Shown one piece after another: positions 43,720-52,821 of a stretch of DNA of 60,946 bases (the stretch's first letter is position 1; each line of letters opens with the position of its first letter). The stretch is from Bacteroidales bacterium (GTDB lineage: Bacteria; Bacteroidota; Bacteroidia; Bacteroidales; UBA12170). The stretch lies in assembly GCA_021157585.1 (NCBI GenBank), contig JAGGWH010000040.1:1-60946 (forward strand), given 5' to 3'. Below the pieces are notes generated by a model, which saw only the letters and a list, made by a program, of their open reading frames with translations, was not told where the DNA came from and searched no databases. The position numbers were made by a program, and so were the translations under genes.

Positions 43720-44970
43720 TTATATTATTTCAATATCTTTAGGATAAAAAAGAAAATATTTTTTTACTGGTTTTGAAAGTGTTTGGATGTTGAAATTATC
43801 CGATGCTGTAGCAATATCGGTAAGTTCACCCGTTTTTGATGCAATAAATATTCCGTCGTGTATTTGGTTATACGCTCTGTTGCTAACGGTTCCGTTCACA
43901 ACAAAATGTTTACTTTCTTCAAAAGGGATATTGTATTTTTTTGCAATAGAAGAACGAATACTATTCAGTTCAGCAGAATTGTATTTCTCATTTTGAATTC
44001 GGATTTTAGGTAAATGTCTGTTAATCAACATCCGACTAAGTAAGGAAAGGCTTTTGTCGGGATGTTTTGTCCATACTTTTATGGCTCCCATGATATCAAA
44101 ATCATCCATTTCAACAAAACTATCCAATACTTCGCGATTATTGAAGAATGCCGATTTATTAGGATGCTCATTTAAGAAAAATTGAAAAGCCGGTGAACCG
44201 AAAACTGATAATTTTTTATCTATACTGAGATTTTTTGCTCGCTGAATAATTTGAATGAGAAGATGTTCTGCTACCAAAACGGTTTTGTGTAAATAAACTT
44301 GCCAATACATTAAGCGGCGCGCAACTAAAAATTTTTCGACAGAATAAATACCTTTTTCTTCAACAACTATTTTGTCATCAACTACATTTAACATTTTTAT
44401 GAGGCGCTCGGTTCCGATTACTCCTTCCGAAACGCCGGTAAAAAAACTGTCTCGACGAAGATAATCTAAACGATCCATATCGAGCTGGCTACTTACTAAT
44501 TGATGAAAAAAACCGCGTTTGTATGTATTTCTAAAAATAGAAATAGCTAAGTCTAATTTTCCACTAAATTCTTTATTTAGTAAATCAAGCAGATAATTTG
44601 TTATCTCTTCATGGGTGATGTCTCGAATCAGTATTCCTTCCAAAGTGTGCGAATATGGTCCATGTCCAATATCGTGTAATAATATTGCAATATAGGTCGC
44701 TGTTTGTTCTTCTTCCGAAATATAAATACCTTTTTCAGTTAGAGTTCTTAAGGCATGACTCATTAAAAAAAGCGTCCCCATAGAGTGTTGAAAACGCGAA
44801 TGTATTGCACCGGGATAAACCAAATGCGATAAACCTAATTGTTTTATTCTTCTGAGTCTTTGAAAGTAAGGATGTTCAATTAAATCGAATAAAAGAGGGT
44901 TAGGAATAGAAATAAATCCATAAACAGGATCGTTAAAAATTTTTCTTTTATTCGTTGTTGAGCGTTTCAT
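43720..44970 (-). CDS. HD-domain phosphohydrolase (dGTPase-like)
   Basis: 416 residues. HPYFQRLRRIKQLGLSHLVYPGA and HSRFQHSMGTLFL near residue 58 supply the first His. LLHDIGHGPYSHTLEG near residue 95 is the HD motif, and LDMDRLDYLRRDSFFTGV carries the last Asp. This is the pattern of SAMHD1/dGTPase-related proteins. The exact nucleotide is unknown. It lies directly upstream of lpxD in many Bacteroidota, and a -7 box is about 22 bases before its start. Confidence 0.88.
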   Translation of the reverse strand: MKRSTTNKRKIFNDPVYGFISIPNPLLFDLIEHPYFQRLRRIKQLGLSHLVYPGAIHSRFQHSMGTLFLMSHALRTLTEKGIYISEEEQTATYIAILLHDIGHGPYSHTLEGILIRDITHEEITNYLLDLLNKEFSGKLDLAISIFRNTYKRGFFHQLVSSQLDMDRLDYLRRDSFFTGVSEGVIGTERLIKMLNVVDDKIVVEEKGIYSVEKFLVARRLMYWQVYLHKTVLVAEHLLIQIIQRAKNLSIDKKLSVFGSPAFQFFLNEHPNKSAFFNNREVLDSFVEMDDFDIMGAIKVWTKHPDKSLSLLSRMLINRHLPKIRIQNEKYNSAELNSIRSSIAKKYNIPFEESKHFVVNGTVSNRAYNQIHDGIFIASKTGELTDIATASDNFNIQTLSKPVKKYFLFYPKDIEII

Positions 44971-44991
44971 AAGTCATCTAAAGGCTTGGTG

Positions 44992-44999
44992 CAAAGCTA
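44992..44999 (-). promoter_or_regulatory. -7 box of the HD-domain gene
   Basis: TAGCTTTG on the minus strand, perfect TAnnTTTG, about 22 bases before the ATG at 44970. Confidence 0.55.
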
Positions 45000-45136
45000 A
45001 TACTTTGGTATGAATAGTAGGTAATATTCATAACTATTTAATAACAAAGATACTGAATTAGTTTGTCCAAGGCTGAATTAACAAAGATTAACAGCGTATC
45101 TCAGTTTTGGATAGTATAAGAAAGTGTAATTTGCAA

Positions 45137-45144
45137 TAATTTTG
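45137..45144 (+). promoter_or_regulatory. candidate -7 box of porX
   Basis: TAATTTTG, perfect TAnnTTTG, 64 bases before the porX ATG. The -33 region is poor, so confidence is moderate. Confidence 0.4.
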
Positions 45145-45207
45145 AAAAACGAGGGAAAATAGATTGATATTTACTTGGTTTTTGAAAGAGCATAAAATAT
45201 TTAAAAA

Positions 45208-46761
45208 ATGAAACAGGCGAAAATTCTTTGGGTTGATGACGAAATTGAAATCTTAAAACCTCATATTTTATTTCTTGAACAGAAGGGATATAGTGTTAAA
45301 GCATTAAATAATGGGATGGATGCTATTGAATTAATTGATAATGAGCGTTTTGATATTGTTTTTTTAGATGAGAATATGCCTGGTTTATCAGGTATCGAAA
45401 CTCTTGAAAAAATAAAGGTTAGTCATCCGCAATTACCCATAGTGATGATAACAAAAAGTGAAGAAGAATCGATTATGGAAGATGCTATCGGATCTAATAT
45501 TGCTGATTATTTGATAAAGCCGGTAAAGCCAAATCAAATCTTACTTTCGCTTAAAAAGAATTTGGATACAAAAAAATTGGTTAGCGAAAAAACTATCAGT
45601 TCATATCAGCAGCAGTTCAGGAATATTAGTATGGAATTGTCGGGCAATTTAGATTTTAATGATTGGATAGATATTTATAAAAAGCTTGTTCATTGGGAGC
45701 TGAGTTTAGATATATCTGAAGATGATAGTATGAGCGAAATTCTTTTACAACAAAAAGAAGAAGCTAATGCTCTGTTTGGCAAATTTATTAGTAGGAATTA
45801 TGTAGATTGGCATAAATCCGGAAATGCTGATACTCCTTTACTTTCACATATGTTATTAAAGAAAAGAGTTTTGCCTGAATTGCAAAAAGACAAATCCGTT
45901 TTTCTATTTTTGATAGATAACTTGCGTTACGATCAATGGAAAAGTATAGAGTCTTTGTTGGAGCCGTATTTTTATGCCGAAAAAGAAGAGTTATATTACA
46001 GTATCTTACCAACAGCAACACAGTATGCCAGAAATGGATTATTTGCCGGAATGATGCCCTTAGAAATTCAAAAGAAAATGCCACAGTATTGGGTTGATGA
46101 ATTGGAAACTCCGGGAAAAAATAGCTATGAAGAGGAGTTGCTTTCAAATTTATTTTCTCGTTCTCATATCAATCCTTCTTTTTCATATCATAAAGTTTTG
46201 AATATGGATTTTGCAAAGCGTTTGCTTGATAAATTCCCGAATTTGTTAAATAATCAATTTAATGTAATTGTATACAATTTTGTGGATATGCTGTCACATG
46301 CACGTACCGATTTAGAGATACTGCGCGAACTTGCTGAAGACGAATCTGCTTATCGTTCAATAACCCGTTCTTGGTTTGAACATTCGCCGCTTTTTGATAT
46401 GCTAAAATACTTATCTGAAAAAAAAGTTAGTGTAATAATTACTACCGATCATGGATCCATTCGTGTAAAAAATCCTGTTCAAATTATTGGAGATAAAAAC
46501 GTTAGTTCTAATCTACGATATAAAACAGGTAAAAATCTGGCTTATAAACCTAAAGAAGTATTTGAGCTTAGAAATCCTGAAGAAGTTGGCCTGACAAAGC
46601 AGTATCTTTCTTCAAGTTTTATTTTTGCTCGTCAAACTGATTTTTTCGCATATAAAAATAACTTTAATTATTATGCGTCTCACTATAAAAATACATTTCA
46701 GCATGGAGGAATTTCAATGGAAGAAATGCTAATTCCCTTAGTGTTTTTAAAAGCTAAGTAA
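45208..46761 (+). CDS. porX: PorX-type response regulator with PglZ phosphodiesterase domain
   Basis: 517 residues. Residues 1-120 form a receiver domain with Asp10/Asp11, phospho-acceptor Asp54 (VFLDENMPG), Thr82 and Lys104. A helical linker leads to an alkaline-phosphatase-superfamily PglZ domain (about 200-517), with FLFLIDNLRYDQW, the Thr-containing SILPTATQYARNG and ITTDHGSIRV. This architecture is PorX, the regulator of type IX secretion, which works with histidine kinase PorY and, in Porphyromonas gingivalis, the ECF sigma factor SigP. PorY is not in this window. tsaE and ald follow. Confidence 0.93.
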   Translation: MKQAKILWVDDEIEILKPHILFLEQKGYSVKALNNGMDAIELIDNERFDIVFLDENMPGLSGIETLEKIKVSHPQLPIVMITKSEEESIMEDAIGSNIADYLIKPVKPNQILLSLKKNLDTKKLVSEKTISSYQQQFRNISMELSGNLDFNDWIDIYKKLVHWELSLDISEDDSMSEILLQQKEEANALFGKFISRNYVDWHKSGNADTPLLSHMLLKKRVLPELQKDKSVFLFLIDNLRYDQWKSIESLLEPYFYAEKEELYYSILPTATQYARNGLFAGMMPLEIQKKMPQYWVDELETPGKNSYEEELLSNLFSRSHINPSFSYHKVLNMDFAKRLLDKFPNLLNNQFNVIVYNFVDMLSHARTDLEILRELAEDESAYRSITRSWFEHSPLFDMLKYLSEKKVSVIITTDHGSIRVKNPVQIIGDKNVSSNLRYKTGKNLAYKPKEVFELRNPEEVGLTKQYLSSSFIFARQTDFFAYKNNFNYYASHYKNTFQHGGISMEEMLIPLVFLKAK

Positions 46762-46849
46762 AGTTGTTTTTTCTATTTTTGTATAAAATATTCTTGATGA
46801 CTCAGATATAAGAAGTTTGGGTTGTGTCTAAATAAAAAAATATAAACAA

Positions 46850-47275
46850 ATGACTAAATCTTTTACTATTCAGTCGGTTAATGAACTAAAAGTTGTTGCC
46901 GAAGCATTAGTCGAAAGTATGAATAAAGCAAATGTTTTTGCATTTTTCGGATCGATGGGAGCAGGGAAAACTACTTTTATTCAATCTATTTGCGAAGTAC
47001 TTGGAGTAGAAAATGTAGTTAATTCTCCAACTTTTGCCATAGTGAATGAGTACGTTCATCCTAATGGAGATCCAATATTTCATTTTGATTTTTATCGTTT
47101 AAATTCTCCCGGCGAAGCTGTTGATATTGGCTATCACGAATATGTAGAAAGTGGTTATTTATGTTTAATGGAATGGCCGGAGAAAATTGAGAACCTTTTG
47201 CCTGAAAATTGCGTATACGTTTACATTAAATCGGAGGATAATACAGGTTTGCGTACTATTTCTTGGGAAGTGTAA
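46850..47275 (+). CDS. tsaE: tRNA threonylcarbamoyladenosine ATPase TsaE
   Basis: 141 residues. FGSMGAGKTTFIQSI near residue 34 is the Walker A motif, and VNSPTFAIVNEY and HFDFYRL are the other TsaE motifs. With TsaB, TsaC and TsaD it makes t6A at position 37 of ANN-decoding tRNAs. The order porX-tsaE-ald is a known Bacteroidota arrangement. ald starts 22 bases downstream. Confidence 0.94.
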   Translation: MTKSFTIQSVNELKVVAEALVESMNKANVFAFFGSMGAGKTTFIQSICEVLGVENVVNSPTFAIVNEYVHPNGDPIFHFDFYRLNSPGEAVDIGYHEYVESGYLCLMEWPEKIENLLPENCVYVYIKSEDNTGLRTISWEV

Positions 47276-47297
47276 ATCCTGAAACAACCTTATTTAT

Positions 47298-48521
47298 ATG
47301 GTAGCTGACGAAAAAAATATTTCAAATTTTTCCTTTTCAACACAGTTGATGCCTAAAGAAGAAAAATTAGCTTCTTCGCCTAAAAAGGCAAGTTTAACCA
47401 TAGCTGTTTTAAAAGAAAATAGTGACACTGAAAGAAGAGTTTGCTTAAGCCCTGAAGCCGTTGGATTACTTGTTCAGAACGGACATACTATCCTTGTTGA
47501 ACGAGGTGCCGGATTGGCATCGCAATTCGAAGATGTAAATTATAGTGAAGAGGGTGCCCGTATTGTAGAATCAAAAGAAGAGCTTCTAAAAGCGCAGATA
47601 ATATTAAAAGTTTCTGCTTTGAATGAAAAGGAAATAGCTAGTTTGGGAAAAAACCAGACTTTATTTACCACTTTGCAATTATTGTCGCGAGACAAAAACT
47701 ATTTTATGCAATTAGCTGAGCGGAAGATAACTGCTTTAGCCTTTGAGAAAATAAAAGATAATACAGGATCTTATCCTATCATTCGCTCTATGGGCGAAAT
47801 TGTTGGAAATACATCTTTGCATGTTGCAGCAAAATATTTAGCTCATCATAAATACGGAAATGGTAGTATGTTAGGAGGGATTCCCGGATTAAAACCTACT
47901 GAAGTGGTTATTATCGGCGCAGGAACTGTTGCAGAAAATGCTGCTAAAGCTGCAATAGGAATGGGTGCTCTTGTGAAAGTTTTTGATAATTCGGTTTATC
48001 GTTTACGGCGACTTCAAAATAATATCCAAAGTAAAATATTTACATCTATTTTGCAACCAAAAAATTTAGAAGAGGCACTAACTACTGCCGATGTGGTTTT
48101 AGGCGCTATGCGAAAAAGAAAAGGTATATTATCGTTTATGGTTCCGGCTACTATGATTCAAAAAATGAAAAAGGGATCTGTAATAGTCGATGTAAGTATA
48201 GATCAGGGTGGGTTATTTGAGACTTCTCGTCTTACAACACATATTAAACCGGTATATCAAGAGTTTGGAGTAACACACTATTGTGTTCCAAATATAGCTT
48301 CTAGTGTGCCTCACACTGCAAGTCAAGCTTTGTCTAATTTCTTTATGCCTGTGATTTTACAAATAGCCGAGGATGGTGGTGTAGATCAACTTTTACGAAA
48401 TGACGAAGGCTTTCGGTCGGGAGTTTATCTGTTTAACGGAGTGGTTACATATAAAGAAATTGGGGAAACTTTTCACTTGGCTTATCGTGATTTGGAACTT
48501 CTTTTAGCTGTTTTGCATTAA
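47298..48521 (+). CDS. ald: alanine dehydrogenase
   Basis: 407 residues; the first ~35 are a phylum-typical extension before LTIAVLKENSDTERRVCLSPEAV. Other Ald/PNT motifs are VVIIGAGTVAENAAKAA (NAD binding, near residue 210) and VPNIASSVPHTASQALSN near residue 333. The enzyme reversibly deaminates L-alanine to pyruvate with NAD, which lets a fermenter use or form alanine. It is probably cotranscribed with tsaE. Confidence 0.9.
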   Translation: MVADEKNISNFSFSTQLMPKEEKLASSPKKASLTIAVLKENSDTERRVCLSPEAVGLLVQNGHTILVERGAGLASQFEDVNYSEEGARIVESKEELLKAQIILKVSALNEKEIASLGKNQTLFTTLQLLSRDKNYFMQLAERKITALAFEKIKDNTGSYPIIRSMGEIVGNTSLHVAAKYLAHHKYGNGSMLGGIPGLKPTEVVIIGAGTVAENAAKAAIGMGALVKVFDNSVYRLRRLQNNIQSKIFTSILQPKNLEEALTTADVVLGAMRKRKGILSFMVPATMIQKMKKGSVIVDVSIDQGGLFETSRLTTHIKPVYQEFGVTHYCVPNIASSVPHTASQALSNFFMPVILQIAEDGGVDQLLRNDEGFRSGVYLFNGVVTYKEIGETFHLAYRDLELLLAVLH

Positions 48522-48530
48522 AACAAATAT

Positions 48531-49613
48531 ATGATCCTTTGGATATATAAGGATACTCGTTTTTATATTGAAAGAAAAAAACTGAGTTTATTAGTTTTAT
48601 TTCTTATCGTATTTCCATTTTTATTATTTGCACAAGAGCATAAAGCCAATAATGAACAAGAAAAAACATTTAGGCTGATGTTTTATAATGTTGAAAATTA
48701 TTTTGATTCTTTTGACGATACTTTAACAAATGATAACGAATTCTTGCCTGACGGAATAAGAAACTGGAATTATTCACGCTTTTTAAAAAAGAGAAATAAT
48801 ATTTATAAAACAATTATGGCCGTTGGAGAGTGGGAGCCTCCTGCTATTATTGGACTTAGCGAAGTGGAAAATCGTTTTGTCTTAAATCAGTTGGTTTATA
48901 AAACGCCTTTTTCTCAATTTGATTATCGTATAATTCACGAAGAATCACCTGATAGGAGAGGCATTGATGTGGCTTTGCTCTTTAACCCAAAAGTATTCCA
49001 AGTTATTAATCATAAAGCTATTACTATAAATTTTCCATTCGATAAAGAATTAAAGACAAGGGATATTTTATATGTAAAAGGACTTGTCTTTGGTAGAGAT
49101 ACACTTCATATTTTTGTTAACCATTGGCCATCTCGATATGGCGGTGAGCTTTTTTCGAGACCAAAAAGAATTTTCGTTGCACAGCAATTAGCTAAACATA
49201 TAGATTCAATTTTACAAGAAAATAAAAATGCTGCTATAGTAGTAATGGGCGATTTTAACGATTATCCATTTAACCAAAGTATAAAAAAGGAGCTAAAAGC
49301 AGGGAAAGATCTTAATAATAGATTAATAAACCTTATGCCTAAGAACGATTATACTGTTGGAACAAATAAATATGATGGACAATGGGGTATTTTGGATCAA
49401 ATTATGGTTTCGCCAGTTCTACTTTCACAAGATAAGCCTATCTTTGTAAATGGGGAAGCTCAAATTTTTGATGCTGATTTTTTATTGCAAGAAGATGCTA
49501 AATTTTTAGGAAACATGCCTTTTCGTACCTTTTTTGGGGGGGAATATAGGGGTGGATTTAGTGATCATTTGCCTGTTTTTGTCGATTTTACCTTAAAAAT
49601 GGATAAAATGTAG
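48531..49613 (+). CDS. secreted endonuclease/exonuclease/phosphatase-family protein
   Basis: 360 residues with a hydrophobic N-terminal segment ending LLFAQ, consistent with a signal peptide. The EEP fold shows FRLMFYNVENYFD (Asn metal ligand), GLSEVENR (Glu), VNHWPSR (His), VMGDFNDYP (Asp, Asn) and FSDHLPVFVDF (Asp, His). Members hydrolyse DNA, phosphoinositides or sphingomyelin, and the substrate here is unknown. It follows ald by 9 bases. A gap of about 95 bases separates it from the sigma gene. Confidence 0.85.
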   Translation: MILWIYKDTRFYIERKKLSLLVLFLIVFPFLLFAQEHKANNEQEKTFRLMFYNVENYFDSFDDTLTNDNEFLPDGIRNWNYSRFLKKRNNIYKTIMAVGEWEPPAIIGLSEVENRFVLNQLVYKTPFSQFDYRIIHEESPDRRGIDVALLFNPKVFQVINHKAITINFPFDKELKTRDILYVKGLVFGRDTLHIFVNHWPSRYGGELFSRPKRIFVAQQLAKHIDSILQENKNAAIVVMGDFNDYPFNQSIKKELKAGKDLNNRLINLMPKNDYTVGTNKYDGQWGILDQIMVSPVLLSQDKPIFVNGEAQIFDADFLLQEDAKFLGNMPFRTFFGGEYRGGFSDHLPVFVDFTLKMDKM

Positions 49614-49707
49614 GCTTGTAACTATCAGGTTATGAGTAAAATAAAAAATAAATGAAAAAAAGTTGGGTTTTTAGGGTAACGTTTTGCTAAAATCAACCAT
49701 AAATAGA

Positions 49708-50286
49708 GTGAAGAAAGAAAGGTATAACGACAGAGAAATTATAGAAGGTTTAAGGCATGGAAATGATAATGTTTTGAATTTTATTTATAAAAATTATTAC
49801 GGAGCTGTTAGAAATTTAGTTTTAAATTCTTTTGGCAGCGAAGAACAGGCTCGGGATATCTTTCAGGAAGTAATTATAGTTATTTATAACAAATTGCAAG
49901 ACAGCAATTTTAAAATTACAAGTTCTTTTTTTACTTTTTTCTATGCAGTGGTTAAAAACACTTGGCTCGATTTCAGAAAGAGAAAAAAAACAAATCCTAT
50001 AGACTATGCCTTGGATTTTAATGATGAAATTGACGTGAATAGTGATGATATTAGTTTTCTTGCCACAAGAGCTTTGCAGAACAATTTATTTAATAGTTGT
50101 TTGAAACAATTATCTGAAAATTGCCAAAAAATATTGGAATTATCTATGGATTATTATAGTCACAAGGAAATTGCTGTAAAAATGAATCTGAAAAGTGGGG
50201 CTTATGTACGTAAACGCAAATCGGAATGTTTAAAATTGTTGATAGAAAAAATAAGAAAGGATACTTTGTTTAAGGAGTTATTATGA
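49708..50286 (+). CDS. ECF-type RNA polymerase sigma factor
   Basis: About 192 residues from a GTG at 49708 (VKKERYNDREII). A TTG at 49684 is the only other in-frame start after the stop at 49672, and no ATG is available. Sigma region 2 is seen at NVLNFIYKNYYGAVRNLV and SEEQARDIFQEV. Region 4 is ILELSMDYYSHKEIAVKMNLKSGAYVRKRK, a helix-turn-helix for the -35 element. Its stop overlaps the next ATG (ATGA), so the pair is translationally coupled. Its position 2.9 kb after porX makes it a candidate PorX partner. Confidence 0.85.
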   Translation: MKKERYNDREIIEGLRHGNDNVLNFIYKNYYGAVRNLVLNSFGSEEQARDIFQEVIIVIYNKLQDSNFKITSSFFTFFYAVVKNTWLDFRKRKKTNPIDYALDFNDEIDVNSDDISFLATRALQNNLFNSCLKQLSENCQKILELSMDYYSHKEIAVKMNLKSGAYVRKRKSECLKLLIEKIRKDTLFKELL

Positions 50287-51032
50287 AAAAAGATCACGAA
50301 GAATTAATGCTAGCGAAAATCTTTAACGAATTAAATGAGGAACAGTCTGCTCGTTTTGATCATAATCTGGCTACAGATGATGATTTCAGGAAAGAGTTTG
50401 AACTTTTCAAACAGTTATTCTCTAATTTAAAAGACAAAAAATCGATGGATCTTAGAAGTAAGTTAGATTCAATTTATGAAGAAATGTATGTAACAAAAAA
50501 GGAGGCTAAAATGATACAATTAATTAAACGAAATTGGTATTCGATAGCTGCTGCAGTAGCAGTATTATTTATGGTAGGTGCTTATTGGTTTGCGGGAGTA
50601 AATCAACAAGATTGGAATCAAGACCTTTATAATAAGTATTATCAAGAGGATGAGGTTTTTGTTAATACAAGAAGTGTTGCTAATTTCGATACGGATGTTT
50701 TGCATCTTGGTATGACGTTTCTTGAAAAGAAAGAGTTCTCGGCTGCATTAACAGAGTTTAATAAATTACCTACCAGTATTACGGCAAATTATTATGCCGG
50801 AGTAGCAAATATGGAACTTGATAATTACCAAATTGCTATTTCTAAGTTCGATTATGTGATAGAAGATTATTTGAACCTGTTTTATGATCAGGCGCAATGG
50901 TATAAAGGATTATGTTTAGTCAAATTAGAAAAGAAGTCTGAAGCTATTGAACTATTCGATCAGATAACAAATACAGAAAGTTATTTTAAAGAAAAAGCTA
51001 AACAAATTTTGACTGACTTACGGAAGAACTAA
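50283..51032 (+). CDS. membrane protein with TPR region, putative anti-sigma partner
   Basis: 249 residues. An acidic N-terminal ~75 residues (LMLAKIFNELNEEQSARFDHNL) resembles anti-sigma cytoplasmic domains. One transmembrane helix follows (SIAAAVAVLFMVGAYWFAG, about 83-101), then an outside part of TPR-like helices (VLHLGMTFLEKKEFSAALTEF, YYAGVANMELDNYQIAI, WYKGLCLVKLEKKSEAIELF). There is no HxxxCxxC zinc motif. The ATGA overlap with the sigma factor suggests they act together. The TPR part could sense an envelope protein. Whether it inhibits the sigma factor is inferred. Confidence 0.7.
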   Translation: MKKDHEELMLAKIFNELNEEQSARFDHNLATDDDFRKEFELFKQLFSNLKDKKSMDLRSKLDSIYEEMYVTKKEAKMIQLIKRNWYSIAAAVAVLFMVGAYWFAGVNQQDWNQDLYNKYYQEDEVFVNTRSVANFDTDVLHLGMTFLEKKEFSAALTEFNKLPTSITANYYAGVANMELDNYQIAISKFDYVIEDYLNLFYDQAQWYKGLCLVKLEKKSEAIELFDQITNTESYFKEKAKQILTDLRKN

Positions 51033-51042
51033 GAAAAGTTAA

Positions 51043-51077
51043 GCACAAATTGAGTTAAAACTCAATTTGTGCACTTT
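51043..51077. terminator. bidirectional terminator overlapping the 3' end of fabD
   Basis: GCACAAATTGAGTT and its exact complement AACTCAATTTGTGC form a 14-bp stem with a 2-base nominal loop. The plus side is followed by CTTTTTG. The hairpin includes the last codons and stop of fabD, so the C-terminal codons double as terminator stem. Confidence 0.85.
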
Positions 51078-51942
51078 TTGAAGGTAACTTTCTATTTACT
51101 TTTTTCAATAGCCCTTGTAATACATTTCCGGGACCTACTTCTGTTAATTCTGTCATACCATCGGCCAACATATTAGTCATTATCTGAGTCCATCGTACAG
51201 GTGCCGTCAATTGCTTTACCAGATTTTCTTTAATGATAGCTGAGTTTGTAACGGATTGTCCTGTTACGTTTTGATAAATTGGACAACTGCCTTCTTTGAA
51301 ATTTGTATTCTCAATAGCCATTGCTAGTTTTACCGCTGCCGGTTTCATTAATGGACTATGAAAAGCACCTCCAACGTTTAAAGGAATAGCCATTTTTGCT
51401 CCGGCTTCCGTTAATTTTTTACAGGCAATTTCAATACCTTTAAGAGAACCACTTATAACTAATTGTCCGGGACAATTAAAATTAGCAGGAACAACAATTT
51501 CATCTATTTCTGCACATATCTTTATAACTTTTTCGTCTTCCATTCCTATAATGGCAGCCATAGTCGAAGGTTCAATTTCACAGGCTTCTTGCATTGCCAT
51601 AGCCCGTTGTGAAACAAGTTTTAATCCGTCTCCAAAAGTTAAAGTTTTATTGGCAACTAAAGCAGAAAATTCGCCTAATGAGTGACCTGCAACCATATCA
51701 GGTTTAAAATCATCACCCATAATTTCGGCTAAAATTACCGAATGTAAAAAGATAGCCGGTTGTGTTACTTTTGTTTCTTTCAAGTCTTCATCAGTACCTT
51801 GAAACATTATATCGGTAATTCTGAATCCTAATATTTTGTTGGCTTTTTCAAATAATTCTTTTGCTCGGGGAGAATTCTCATATAAATCTTTTCCCATTCC
51901 TATATACTGAGCTCCCTGTCCGGGGAATACAAATGCTTTCAT
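51055..51942 (-). CDS. fabD: malonyl-CoA:ACP transacylase
   Basis: 295 residues. FVFPGQGAQYIGMG at the N terminus and GHSLGEFSALVA near residue 87 (nucleophile Ser) are diagnostic. AFHSPLM near residue 198 holds the catalytic His. It loads malonate on ACP to feed fatty acid synthesis, and through that the acyl chains of lipid A. It is a single gene ending in an overlapping terminator. Confidence 0.96.
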   Translation of the reverse strand: MKAFVFPGQGAQYIGMGKDLYENSPRAKELFEKANKILGFRITDIMFQGTDEDLKETKVTQPAIFLHSVILAEIMGDDFKPDMVAGHSLGEFSALVANKTLTFGDGLKLVSQRAMAMQEACEIEPSTMAAIIGMEDEKVIKICAEIDEIVVPANFNCPGQLVISGSLKGIEIACKKLTEAGAKMAIPLNVGGAFHSPLMKPAAVKLAMAIENTNFKEGSCPIYQNVTGQSVTNSAIIKENLVKQLTAPVRWTQIMTNMLADGMTELTEVGPGNVLQGLLKKVNRKLPSKSAQIEF

Positions 51943-51956
51943 ATTTTCTTTTTAAT

Positions 51957-51986
51957 AAAAAAACACGGACAATTTTTTTGTCCGTG
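51957..51986 (-). terminator. terminator of the BI-1 gene
   Basis: CACGGACAA and TTGTCCGTG form a 9-bp stem with a 5-base loop. On the minus strand a run of seven T follows. Confidence 0.88.
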
Positions 51987-52009
51987 CAAGTATAAAAAAT
52001 ATTTTTTGT

Positions 52010-52738
52010 TTACTTTCTATTTCCCATAAAACGAAGTAGGAATAAAAACAAATTAATAAAATCGAGATAAAGGGTTAAAGCACCCATAATTGCCAATTTA
52101 TCTTTTGATTCTCCTGCATATTCTCCTGTTGCCATTCCTATTCGTTTTAGCTTTTGTACGTCATAAGCAGTAAGTCCTGTAAAAATTAGTACGCCGCCAA
52201 TACTTATAATGTATTCAAGTGTACCGCTATGCATAAAGAAGTTGACCAGACTAGCTAAGATAATACCTATAAGAGCCATAAACAATATGGAACCAAACTT
52301 AGTTAAATCGGTATTTGTGGTATAGCCTAATACAGCCATTAATCCAAAAGTGCCCGAAGTAACTATAAAAGTAGAAAATACGCTAGCCTGAGTGTAAATC
52401 AGTAAAATAAAGCTAAGGCTCATTCCCATTAATATGGAATAGATTAAAAACATGAAACTGAGATTTGCTCGGCTCATTGTCTGAAACTTAAACGACATAA
52501 ACATTACCAATCCGAAAGGAGCTAGCATAACGACCCAACCGAGTATAGACATTCCTGTTTCGTTATACATTAAAGAAAGTAAGCTTTCGCTTGATGCAAA
52601 TAAATAAGCTGTTACAGCGGTTATTCCTAAAGCCAAAAACATCCAGCCAAAAACAGTTGTCATAAACGTTTTAGCAAGACTTTGTGTTTGTGAGTTTGAC
52701 GAAAAAGTCTGTTCAAATCTATTTTGTGGTATATTCAT
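52010..52738 (-). CDS. Bax inhibitor-1/YccA family membrane protein
   Basis: 242 residues with seven transmembrane helices. FMTTVFGWMFLALGITAVTAY, LGWVVMLAPFGLV and GLTAYDVQKLKRIG are family motifs, the last holding the Asp of the calcium-leak gate. Bacterial members include the pH-sensitive calcium channel YetJ and YccA, an FtsH modulator. The role here is not known. Its promoter region holds TATCCTTG, one mismatch from the -7 consensus. Confidence 0.9.
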   Translation of the reverse strand: MNIPQNRFEQTFSSNSQTQSLAKTFMTTVFGWMFLALGITAVTAYLFASSESLLSLMYNETGMSILGWVVMLAPFGLVMFMSFKFQTMSRANLSFMFLIYSILMGMSLSFILLIYTQASVFSTFIVTSGTFGLMAVLGYTTNTDLTKFGSILFMALIGIILASLVNFFMHSGTLEYIISIGGVLIFTGLTAYDVQKLKRIGMATGEYAGESKDKLAIMGALTLYLDFINLFLFLLRFMGNRK

Positions 52739-52821
52739 TTTTTAGTAATTATATGTTTCTTGATGCAAGGATATAAAATATTGTACCAAAGCAATAAATA
52801 TTAACAATAATTGACTTTTTG

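Noticed and set aside
49651-49689. Twelve-codon leader peptide before the ECF sigma gene
   Set aside because: A tiny ATG frame exists, but there is no stem-loop or codon bias to suggest attenuation.
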